DNA of 64,000 bases, taken from NCBI GenBank assembly GCA_963576725.1, contig OY755237.1:54659805-54723804 (forward strand). The letters run 5' to 3'. Every line of letters starts with the position of its first letter. Position 1 is the first letter of the stretch. The notes beneath the pieces were generated by a model. The model saw only the letters and a list, made by a program, of their open reading frames with translations, ran no database searches and was not told the DNA's origin. Of this stretch, positions 1 to 11,300 are shown one piece after another. Position numbers and translations under genes: made by a program. The DNA is from Azorinus chamasolen (lineage: Eukaryota; Mollusca; Bivalvia; Cardiida; Solecurtidae).

Positions 1-227
1 AACTGTAACACTAAAAAATAGGCAAATACAGTAAAACTCGGTTATAACGAATTCCAAGGGACTGAAGGATTTACTTCGCTATAAACATTATTCGCTATAT
101 TGATAGTACGAAGTTCGCTATAAATTATGACTTTGACACACGACTGTTCAATATTTATTAAACCGTAATTCAGACATGTATGCGTAGCGATCAAACTCCC
201 AAAATGCACATCATTCATCGTACAGCT

Positions 228-560
228 TACTCTTCTTCTTCTTCTTCCCATTAAGTGCAGGGCCCCTCTGGAGCATCGACGCACTGTGACTGTACAAGGT
301 ATTGTGAGGCGACGAACAAAGTGCAAATTAAAAACCGATAAAAACTGTGCGTTGGGCATCTAGTGCAGAGAGGCCAGGCCTGCCTTGAAGCTGTCCAAGG
401 TCTGGGCTGTGGCGATGGGTACGGGTAGCTGGTTCCATAGACGTACGGCTACAGGGAAGAAGGAGTGTCTGTATATGTGGAAGAAATCGGTCATTTGCTT
501 TTGAACACACGTTGATGCTTGAAACTTGCCAAATAACTGTTTCATAAATGTCAGTGTTTA
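228..560 (-). pseudogene. LINE (non-LTR retrotransposon) 3' fragment
   Basis: A minus-strand frame at 545-360 encodes the motif HSFFPVAVRLWNQLP followed by LDSFKAGL. This is the typical C-terminal tail of non-LTR retrotransposon reverse-transcriptase ORFs. It ends in a stop, then a short 3' UTR, then an (AAG)n tail at about 250-231. The piece is a 5'-truncated insertion inside the pogo-like element. The LINE clade cannot be named from so short a piece. Confidence 0.7.
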
Positions 561-834
561 AAAAAATCAGGAGCATTTGGTCGTTGCTCCAATGTCCGAT
601 GCAAATTGGGTATAGCGGACAAAGACTCCGCGTATGTGGGCAGGGGCAAATATTCCTTATAGATCTGTGTCGTCATCGGAGTCAGTGGTAGATTCTATTT
701 TTAGCGGAAAATGCTGAAATAATATGCGAACGGGGAGGGAATAACGATACCAAAAGACTTCAAGTATTTATTTTGAAAATAAAAAACGAACATCATATCT
801 TAACAATGTTTAGCTATAACCCGTACTTTAAGTG

Positions 835-855
835 CATATATATATATATATATGC
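835..855. repeat. TA microsatellite
   Basis: About ten TA units in a row, inside the pogo-like element. Confidence 0.9.
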
Positions 856-1314
856 CCCGCGGCTAGCGGTGTTTAATTATACCTTACCACCGTGAAGAAT
901 ACATGCTTTACGCATCGCTTCACAGTTCGCCCCAACACTAGTGTGTGTTTTAACACCGATGCGACATGGTGTTAATCGTGCGAAATACACAGGTGCTTGA
1001 AGATAGTAGCAAAGGTGAAACTTCGCTTTAATGAAGGAATTTTAAAGTGTTTTGTGAATAATGGTACTGGAAAATCAGTTCGCCATAAGCGAAAATTCGC
1101 TCTAAACATTATTCTCTGTATAGAATTAATGAAGATATCGACCGGGGAACGAAATTTAGTTCGCTATAAGCGGGAATTCGCTTTATCAGAGTTCGTTATA
1201 AATATGTTTTACTGTAACAATAATGTTGTAATCAAACAAATATAGAAAATCCTGTTTTAACAGTTTCCTTAAAAAATGCCAGACTTGACCAATTATGAAT
1301 ATTAATTAATTTAT

Positions 1315-1554
1315 AAACACTTGACGCCATGAATATTTATGTAAAATGACACCATGAATATTACTAGATTAATTGTTATAATAGCGCATACACACAAAAA
1401 TGTTTGGCCATGGCAGAAACCGTAGAATCATTTCTATATTTCATAAGCAAATGGAACAGACCCAGATCAGATGACTCCAACAGGAGCCATCTGATTTGGG
1501 TCTTTTCTGTTTGCAATGGCATTAGAAGATGTATGTATGGAATAAAGGTTTAAA
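1315..1554 (+). mobile_element. type A piggyBac-like MITE, degenerate
   Basis: Shows the CCATGAATATT flank, the GCCATGGCAGAAAC segment, the palindrome at 1449-1521 and a decayed AAAGGTTTAA end. The left TTAA terminus is not clear. Confidence 0.65.
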
Positions 1555-1669
1555 CAAATGGAAGATCCCCGAACAGTCACTGTGACAACTTCCCCAAAAT
1601 CACCATTTGATAGTTGAAGCATATAACACCATACAAGAATGTCCAAGTTCAAGGGCACATAGTTTTTAG

Positions 1670-1834
1670 CCTTTCACCCATGAATATTCAAGTAAGAAAT
1701 AATGATGCCATGAATATGAATTAGATTAATATGTTATAACAGCACACACACAGGAAGCTGTCTGATCTGGGTCTATTCTCTTTGCAAAGGCACAGAAAGG
1801 CGTATTTATGGAATAACGGGTTAAACACCTGATC
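1670..1834 (+). mobile_element. type A MITE lacking the left palindrome arm
   Basis: The flank at 1678-1740 joins directly to the right arm (CTGTCTGATCTGGGTC) at 1757. The left arm and the GCAGAAAC segment are deleted. It ends ACGGGTTAA. Confidence 0.65.
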
Positions 1835-2235
1835 TGAGATATCAAATATCTACATTTTACACTAATTGGATTTACTTTTTTCAAGTTTGATAATAATTGC
1901 TTCTGAACTGTACAGGGAGTCTGCACAACAAGAATGTTACAATGTATGTGGTGACATTGGTATACCAGAGTTGTCATTTCAAGGGCACATAACCTCAAAA
2001 CAAAATGATAACAGCCATACAAATATGTCTGGCACACCTACATTAAACGGTGATCATTTGTTAACAGTTTGATAAAAAATGCTAAAGAACTGTATGAATG
2101 CACCACCAGACTGACTGACCAACAGACAGACTCAAGTATAGCCTAAACTTCATTTGTTTTTCAAGAATGTGAATAGTTGCAAACAACAATTTTTGCCAGT
2201 TGAAAGATGTCTGGACTGATTGTGACATGACCTAC

Positions 2236-2378
2236 CCATCTCAAGATACTCATGGAACAGGTCAGTGAAGTCTGACAACTGGTAGTCTTTCTCCCAGGCT
2301 GACATACGAGCCTTCTCCTCTGCTGTCTCCTTTAGAATCTTCCTCCTGTACATCCGCTTCAGCCACTTTATGCTCTTA
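2236..2378 (-). CDS. anoctamin exon 17 (TM6-TM7 linker, start of TM7)
   Basis: Acceptor TTGCAG at 2379-2384, donor GTAGGT at 2230-2235. Encodes the basic linker [14 protein letters not shown], then WEKDYQL and LFHEYLEM. The WE.DY.L...EYLEM pattern is an anoctamin hallmark, and its two Glu are TM7 calcium ligands in the family. The first base completes the Pro codon of exon 16. The exon ends one base into a codon, so the next exon (TM7-TM8) must lie left of the window. Confidence 0.93.
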
Positions 2379-5300
2379 CTGCAATTAAACAAACAGTTTA
2401 ACCCATTCCCTCATACCGATGCCTTTTGATGCCTCTGTAAAAGTCACTTTGTGAAATCATTGTGATAATATTATAACTATTTATCACAATGGTTACAAAA
2501 CTACACAATCCTAAAAGTTTCCCTGTCTGTAGTAAATGCTCCATTTCGGTAGATTCACTCAAAGAGGTTGAGTCTAAGATAGCCTATGAGGTAATGGGTA
2601 AAGCATTGCCCTTTATCCCATCACTGATGATCACTCCATGATTTTTTTGGTAAGAAATAACAACATCATGAATATTAATGAAAACAATTTCTATAATGAC
2701 ATATGAACAGAGAAGTTGCTATCTATAGCAGAAACTGTAGAATCAAATATATATATATCATACCACAAAGCAAACAGAGTAGACCCTGATCAGACAGCTC
2801 CTATAGGAGCCGTCTAATCTGGGTCTACTCTGTTTGCAAAGGCATAGAAAAGCTTATTTATAGAGCAAAGGGTTAACCCATTACTCCACAGATAGTGAGT
2901 ATTACTGAACTAGTAATGACTGAGTATATGTCATAGATGTGCCTCTTATATGTCATAGATCATAAGATGTGCCTCTTATATGTCATAGATGTGCCTCTTA
3001 ATGCCTTTGCCAACATAGTAGACTCAGATCAGAAGGTTCCAGTACAAGCAGTCTGATCAGAGTTTGCTCTGTTCGCTGATTTGATTCTGCAGTTTCTGCC
3101 ATGGTAAAAAAATCCCTTCTTCACGATGGCATTATAAAATATAGCCAATAAATATCCATGGTGTCATTATATTGTTCATGAAAAGATATCATACCCCTCT
3201 GAAAACAGAGCAGACCCAGATAAGCATCTTCTGTTTGCTTTTAAAATAAAAAAAAAAGATAAGATTCTACATGTTTGACTACAGTAAAAAAAAACTCGTT
3301 AATGATGTAATTGTAAAAATTTAGACAATATTAATAGTCATTATTTTTTACATGAATATTTATGAAGAAAAGGGTTAATGCTGAACAACAGTAATAGCTG
3401 AATGGCTTCTATTGAGGAGTTGTACAGTCTTGTCCTGCCAAAGGAGTTCGCAAACTGCTTGGACCTCAATGAGGCAGATCAATTGGCATCTTATCAGGAT
3501 TCAAGTCATTTGACACTTGGTCAATAGTTTCTACAAAGCTTAGACAAGTAAGAATTAAAAGAACAGATCAAGGTTTCAGCATGCATATTTTTTTTCACCA
3601 GCAACAAAACACCTATTAAACTGAAAACAATAAGTGCATAACCAACCAGTCCAATAGATGTGTATTCAAATACTAAACTTGTCATTTCTCAACCAAATTG
3701 TATGTTGTGACCATTCTTTAGAATCGTCTTGAAGAGACAATTCCAAAGAGTGGTCACAAACTCACAATATATACATGTAGTTCAGTGGAGAAATAAAGGA
3801 GCTTTTTCTTTTTTGAAAATGTTTTAATTTACTTATCATATCTTGGCTTTAACCAACACTGTGCTTTCACTTTCAGTAATTGTACCTACAATACATGTAG
3901 ATATTACATGGCTAATCCAGATCACTGTTATACTTACGGTAGGACAATCTCCAGTAGGTTGTTCTGTATGAACTGTTTACCAGCCATGATAATAGCCAGC
4001 TGTATACACAACTCTATCAGGCATCCACCAAGACCACACTGAAAAACAACCAAATGGTTTTAACAATTTTTATTCCATTGAAATCAGAGTAGGCAGCTCT
4101 TGTAGAGTGATTTCTTGCAGTGTGACTATAAGCATTTGTTGCTTATAATAACAAATAACCTTACAAAATATTCTACAATTTAAAAGACAAAATTAAATAT
4201 AAACCAAAGATATTTTTTATTTCCTTTCATTTTGAAAGATAAACTCTTTACCAGATAGAGACTTTTTCATGCCTTTACAGAGTAGACCCACATCCTTCAT
4301 TTACACAATATGAGGGACGTTCATTTAATTCTGACACTGGTCTTCTACAAAGTGCTTTTTATGACTTACTCAAAGTGAACTACTCTTCTTCGACCGAAAT
4401 ACACTTATCTGGTCTCAAAATCTAATCAGTGATGGCATCAAAGTAGGCTTTTCTGGGTACGCTGCGCAGACAATGGAAATTGGCACTTCACAGAGAACTT
4501 CGAGTCATGCTGATGTCATGTGAGAATTTTCGTCAATGAAGGGAACAGAAAAAGATCAAGGGGCTTGTCTGGTGAATACTGCGGGTGGGGCAGCATTTTC
4601 CTTTTCCAGGAAATCCTGAACCAGAGCTCATTTGTGTGCAGCTACATTGTCGTGAATAAGGCACAAGCCTCGAATTCCTGTTGCAGGTCTACACTTCTCA
4701 TAGTGCTTCTTCACTTTTTACAACACCTGGTCCTTGTAAACCCTCCCTGTAACTGTTCAGCACCAGGATTTGAGCAATTGGTCCCTCAGAATTATAAATA
4801 TGGCATACAAAACATTTCCCACGTTTTTTATTCCTTTGGCGATGACCGGCCTTGCTTGATCTTTGCGCAGCCAGTGTTTATTGTTGGCGCATCTCTGGGG
4901 CTCAAAATAATAATTCCATGTTTTATCACCAGTAATCAGTCCTGAAATTCTATGTTTGTCAAACAATTTTTTGGGCAATTTTCAGGAGGTTTGCCTTCTG
5001 TTCGTAGATGAGGGACCCACCGAGCACAAACCTTTAGTTTTAACTATTGCTTCATAATCTTATGAACTGACCCCGACGATATGCCGACACTGTCAGCTAT
5101 CTCTTTCACCATAAGTCTGGTATCCTGTTGCCATAGTTCTCCAACAGCAGCAATGTTAGCTGTACTAGCATCAGTTCTTAGCTGACCAGGACGAATGTCG
5201 TCTTTTAAGTAAATTTTACCATCTTTAAATTTTGTGTGCCACCTGAAAACTGGCCTTTTCGACACTGCAGATCCCCCATGTATCTGACACAATTGATCAT

Positions 5301-8300
5301 ATAGTTGAGAAACTGGGATATTCAGAGTAACTCGGCCTTTAATGTAGGCTTTAATTTCAAGGGAGGTCTCAGTTATCATTTTACAATCAGTAACCAGACA
5401 GTGTATATGACTGAACCTGATTAAACCTTAAATAACTTTTGTTTGACCGAACGGATTTCAGAAAAATTACACCACATCATTCAAAATCACCTAATAATGA
5501 AATGGTCCTAATTTGCATGTGATTATTACAGCCGCGTGGTACGGTGGTCCATTAGTGACAGAATTAAATGAACGTCCCTCCTAATTCTAATTTAGCTAAA
5601 AGTAGCCTAAAACACATATCTTAGAATTTCAATTTATTTATTTTGGCAGCTGTTTGTTTTGTTTATACTGGGAGGACCTAGCACAGGCCTGTGTGAAGAT
5701 AAGATCTTACCTCTTCTTGTCTGGCACCAAAAGCCATGTTGTAAGCACCAGGTCTACCAACAAGCCTGTATGAATAACATAAACAAGTTATGGGCTTAAA
5801 TATAAAATCCAAACTATCTGTATAGACAATCACAGGTTTGCTACTGTCAGAGAGAGAGAGCTAACTGCAGCAGTATAATTATGCTTCTCTTGTCTAATCA
5901 GAATAAGGAATGGTAATGGACTGCTTGCAAATGTCAAACTGTCTCTTTTCCTATGATGCAACATATTTTACTCATGATACTTCTGTATAAAGTACAGTAA
6001 AACCTCTAAAACAACCATTAAAATGTGTGGTTCACTATAAAGTAGGTGGTTGCTTAGTGCAGAACTAAAGCATGGGAGCTAGGGAAGCTTGCTGCAGAAC
6101 TTAAACCATAATCCCTTTTGAGTGGTGGCCATAAAGAGCTCTTCTTATTTTATAGCTGAAGGCAGAAACAATGGATCGAAGGGTTAATAGTGTATGATGT
6201 TGGTTTAAACTGAGAGACTCACATCTTCATGTTACCTACCTGCCCTTAAAGAAGGCAATATAGATGATGGAAGAGTAGTAGTTGACAAACTGAAGGGAGA
6301 AGAGCTTGACGTTCAGGCTGTTGTCATATTCTGTCTGTGTCCTCAAAGTCTCAAAGTCTGTCAGCCATACAGCCACTCTGGCATAAATCTGGCAAAAGAA
6401 AAACAAAATTTCTATAACATGATGAGCCACTGATGGCAGGAAAAATTCTTTGCTCCCTAGCCGCAAATCTGTGATGACTTTTGCAAACATTGTGGATTCT
6501 GGCGAGACTGCAGATGAGTTAATCTGCATCTCATCAGGATCCAAACTGTCTGACACCTGGACTGTATTTTTGAAAAGAAATTGAAGAAATAGTTACTTTC
6601 AAAATTGTAGCAGATGACAATTTAGGCAGACAACAATTACTCAGCATGCAAAGAGATATATAGAAGAAAAGTTCTGTAAATCACCAACTGTGGATCAAGG
6701 GTGAAGAGCAAAACTATTATAACTAATATTTATATAAGTACTGGTATTATATCTAGGTGAACTACTGTTTACATTAGGTAAAGGTAAAGGTGAGGTTTAT
6801 AGTCTGGAACTATATACAATGTACATATTCTCCCGACTTTTTTTGCTCAGAAAAATTCTGATAATCCGATGGCAGGATTCAAACTGGGGACCTTTGGATC
6901 CCAAGTCTAACGTCCTACCACTGGACCACCACTCCCACTTTACATTGGTAAACAGCTTGGATCCATATGAGACACAAAGTACCTCCATGTCTCTTAACCT
7001 ATTCCCTCACATTGATGCCTTTTGATGCCCCTGTAAAAGTTAATTTTTGAAACCATTGTGACGCTGGGTTAAAAACTACACAATTCTAAATTTTTCCTTT
7101 TCTCTATTAACACTTTGTTTCAGTAGTTTTATTCACTAATTTGAACTTTTAGCAAAGAAGACTTGAGAACAATTTAGGCAGGGTGGCTGCTTAATGCAGG
7201 GTGAAAGTCTTGCAGAAAGATCCCAGGGGAGCTTTCTGCATGGCTTTCACCCTGCATTAAGCTGTCACCTGTCTTAGCCCTTCACTCCATAAATGCGCCT
7301 TTCTACCATTTTACAAACAGAGTAGACACAGATCTGACAGTTTCTGTAGGAGACGTCTGATCAAAGTCTGTTTGCATGATATAATATAGATGTGATTCTA
7401 GTGTTTCTGCCATGGCCGAACATTTATGGGCCCATGTGCTATTAGATCAATTGATCTAATCAATGTCCATGATGTCATTATTTTCTACATGTATGTTCAT
7501 GGAGTAAGGGGTTGAAGACCAACAATTATACTTTAATATTGGAGTGTTTTAATCATTGTTGTTTTACTGTAGATCCACTCTATATGAAAATGTCTGGAAA
7601 AACCAGATTCCAAGGTTATAAAACTTCTGAGTATGAGTGTGAGATCATTCTCTGAGTCGGAGATCATTCTCAAGTATCTGATTGGTCAGATTCTGAGCAA
7701 ACTCAGAATCTGACCAATCAGACGCTTGAGAAAGATCTCAGACTCAAGTAAAATGTTTTATAACCCCGGAGCCATATTTTACCATGTTGAGTATGATGAT
7801 AACCAGCAAGTTGATACAGGCAGCTGTAATGGTCGTGATGAGACTGGCATTCTGGGTGATCACATGCTTGGTTTCCCCAAGTGTTGTATTAGTGGCGACC
7901 TCATCCTTCTCAAGCAGCTGCAGTGCGGCCAGTGTGGAAACTCTATAAGCTATCACGCCAACCACTGCCCCAACAGCCAGACCCATCTGAATAACAACAG
8001 TGATATTTTAGTGGTCACAAACAACTCATGTATATAATGATGTAATGACAACAAAATCAATAGAGAATATTGGTTCAGGTAGTAAACATCTACCACTACT
8101 TGAAAAACAACGTGTGTATATATTCAACCCTTTCCCTTATAGAGATGACTTTTGATACGTTTGCAAACAGAGCAGACCCAAATCAGACAAATCCTACAGG
8201 TCTGCTCTATTTGCTCTGATTCTACAGTTCCGGAAATGGCCAAAAGTTCCCTTGTTTAGCTAATAACATTATTAAAATACAGTCAATGAATACTCATGAA

Positions 8301-11300
8301 GAATAGATTCTAGCATAATTGTTCATGAGGTAAAGGGTTAAAAATTACAAAAAATGAGCAATTAATAAATATGATAAAATGAGAAAGATCACACTCTTTG
8401 AGGTCATCTACTAGCAGCCAAATTACTCTCTAATGACCACTCAACGGATGTTCAATTCTGTTGGTAGCTTAAGGCAGGATGTAAGTTGTCTGAAAGCTTT
8501 CTGCATTACTTTTATTCTCTATTACGCAAGCAACTGTTCTCATACATCCCTAACATTTATTCATTAAGCAGTCATCATAGAGTGATTTTACTGTGCTTTT
8601 TTCCATGTAAACTTATCAACACATGCACAGACATTTTCTGTTGTTAGTTGTTTTTGTTGTTGTTTTTTTAAAAAAACCATAATATATGATTTGATAAGTA
8701 AACAGAGCAGACGTCCAATAGGGACCACCTGATCTGGGTCTAGTAAAGGGTTAAACGAAATTTCTCTTCTCACTTACAGTGAACAGCATAGTTCCATAGG
8801 AGAGCAGAAATATGGGAAATCTGCGCCTCCAGAAGGGCAGATGGGGCTCCTTTAGCCCTGTGATAGGGTTCACCTTCATCACTGGGTAGTTGGACAGCCT
8901 GGCAAGGTACTCTGGTCTTGGTGGTTCCTGAAATAGAGTGGTACAATTGTAAGTTCAAGACTACCACATAACGTCAAGAATTTTAACAGTTCCCTAATGA
9001 AATTTTATTTATGAATTGATCACTTCATGAATATTCAATAACTTTACCTTTATTATGTAAATTTAACCAAGGGAACTTTTGGTTTAGACAAAAACTGTAT
9101 AATCAGATCTATATTATTCCATAAGCAAACAGAGTAAACCTTGATCAGACAGTTCATACAAAAGCTGTCTGATCTGGGTCTACTCTGTATAGGCATGAAA
9201 AGGTGTTTATATGAAATACATTAAAACACCTCTAACTGCACATTAAATTTAGCATAAGTATCAGTCTTGGAGACAGGTGGCAGCTTAATGCAAAGTGAAA
9301 GTCATTTGGCAGCTTAATACATGGTGAAAATGCAATTAGCAGCCACCTGCCTAAAACTATCTAAATTCTTCTCTACTAGACTTCTGGTTTACAGGGCTAA
9401 TACCGTACAGGTTTAATTTTACACACGCTAGCAGCGAACTAGTCATCAATTAAGCTAACAGTTTGGATCCAAACTCAGCATATCATCAGGATCCCAACTG
9501 TTTTACTCTCTAATTACATTTTTGATTAGAGATAAAAAAAATCAACCAAACAATAAAACTTTCATAAATGCAGCAGACCAACAATTTTTACAGCCAAGAA
9601 TTACTTTCCGATAGAATTTAGAGTTTAGCTTATAGGATCCTAATTAAATTTCCAGATGCACAGAAGTATGGTTGGAAATCTGGTTCTAAGCTGTTTGCAA
9701 TATGGTTTTTGTGAAGCTAGGATAAAATTTTGCATTCTTGGTTAACCCTTTACTTAACACTCACACCTTTTTGCAGATTTGCATACAGAGTAGACTCAGA
9801 TCAGACAGTTCCTGTTAGAGCTATCTGACCACCATCAGCTCTGTCTGTTTATGAAGTAACATAGATCCAATTCTAGTTCAGTTTCTGCCATGACCAAAAC
9901 ATTCTGTATTCATAAGTTGTTATAAATATTCATCTATTTAATACTCAAGATGTCATCATTTCTTACATGAATATTCATGGGAGTAAAGGATTAACATTGA
10001 TGTGTTCCTAAATCAGAGACAATGGGCATTTTCATATTGCATGTATGGTCTCTATTGCAGGCATTCAAATGTCCATAGCTGGCTGGGCAATAGATCTACA
10101 GCATTAGACTGACCTCTTCCTTGATGAAGTCTACCAAGTCCCACTTGAACTGAATCACAGACTGCTTGCGCTTCCAAAACTCGAGGAACAGAGTACCTGA
10201 ATAAAAACACAATTCCATCTGTCAGAAAGACTCTTTGAAAAACAAACTTACAATTTTCATTTAAATCTCAACTCCAAACATGTGCCTTTTAATGCCTTTG
10301 CAATCACAGTAGACTGGTGTACGACACAAAATCCAAATTCCATATTTTCACAAAATCAAGGCCCATTACTCTGTCAGTGTTAATTGTGATTAGATGAAAA
10401 TACCTATTAAATTGCACAAAGTCACATCCTGAAGTTTCATGTCTGTAAGAGATATGCACAACACAAAAATTACTGATGGACGTACAGACTGACAAAGGCA
10501 AATCTATATTATCCCCCCCATCCCCCACACTTTTAAGTGGTGGGGGCATAAAAAATCTACTCAATAAGTAACCCTATAGACATTTTGACATAAAACGTTT
10601 CTAAATGCTAATCTTGGATGGTTTCCCTTCCAGAATGGGTTTTATAATAAGGAAAAAATAGATACTGAAAAGCACTGAACTATTCTACTGTAACAATTTA
10701 GGATAATCAAAGAAAAGTAGGAAAATGCACTCATTTTTTACACTGAGCACTGATTTTTGGGAGGGACATCTCCAAATAATAGAACAATGCTACCAGAACA
10801 ACAGATAAATGTGAATACTCAGATACTAACATAACCATTTCTCCACCAAACCGTTTGTGACCACTCATTAGAATAATCTGTTCTAAGACGATTCTAAAGA
10901 GTGGTCACAACATAGGATTTCGTGGAAAAATAAAGGGGTTATTCTTGAAAATGTTTTAATTTAGGCATCTTATCTGGACCTTTGGCTACCACTGGCATTT
11001 TTAAGTTCTCTGACCTTCTACAAGCTTTCTACACACTTTAGAAAGAAAAGTCTCACCCCAGAATGACATGAAGATGGCGAAAAAGAGTGTTCCATTGTTG
11101 TCAAACATTCGACTGTATGCCGAGTCATTGCAGGTGTCACTCAGTTTCCAGTAGGGGCACTGATAGTCACACATAGGACACATGGTGATGTTCAATGACT
11201 CGTCACAAATCTCCTTACTGCAAAAATACCAAATACTTTATTATCCATATTATTGCCACTTGATGTATTAATCAAAATCTGGTTACATTGAAAAAGAAAT

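Larger units (their letters stand above)
29..1214. mobile_element. pogo/Tigger-like TIR element, non-autonomous
   Basis: The left end reads CAGTAAAACTCGGTTATAAC and the right end is its imperfect inverse, ending in GTTTTACTG. TA dinucleotides at 27-28 and 1215-1216 fit a Tc1/mariner-superfamily target duplication. Both subterminal regions carry several TTCGCTATAA-type motifs in both orientations. No transposase is visible. A LINE tail and a TA microsatellite lie inside. The superfamily is assigned from the ends only. Confidence 0.65.

Noticed and set aside
4520..4945. 141-codon plus-strand open frame
   Set aside because: It is the antisense of the decayed mariner transposase.
6875..6938. A functional tRNA gene
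   Set aside because: A- and B-box-like motifs are present but the cloverleaf does not fold convincingly and a SINE body with an ACCTTT tail follows.
8770..8967. 65-codon minus-strand open frame starting [10 protein letters not shown]
   Set aside because: It overlaps anoctamin exon 12 in the wrong frame; the correct frame gives [15 protein letters not shown].
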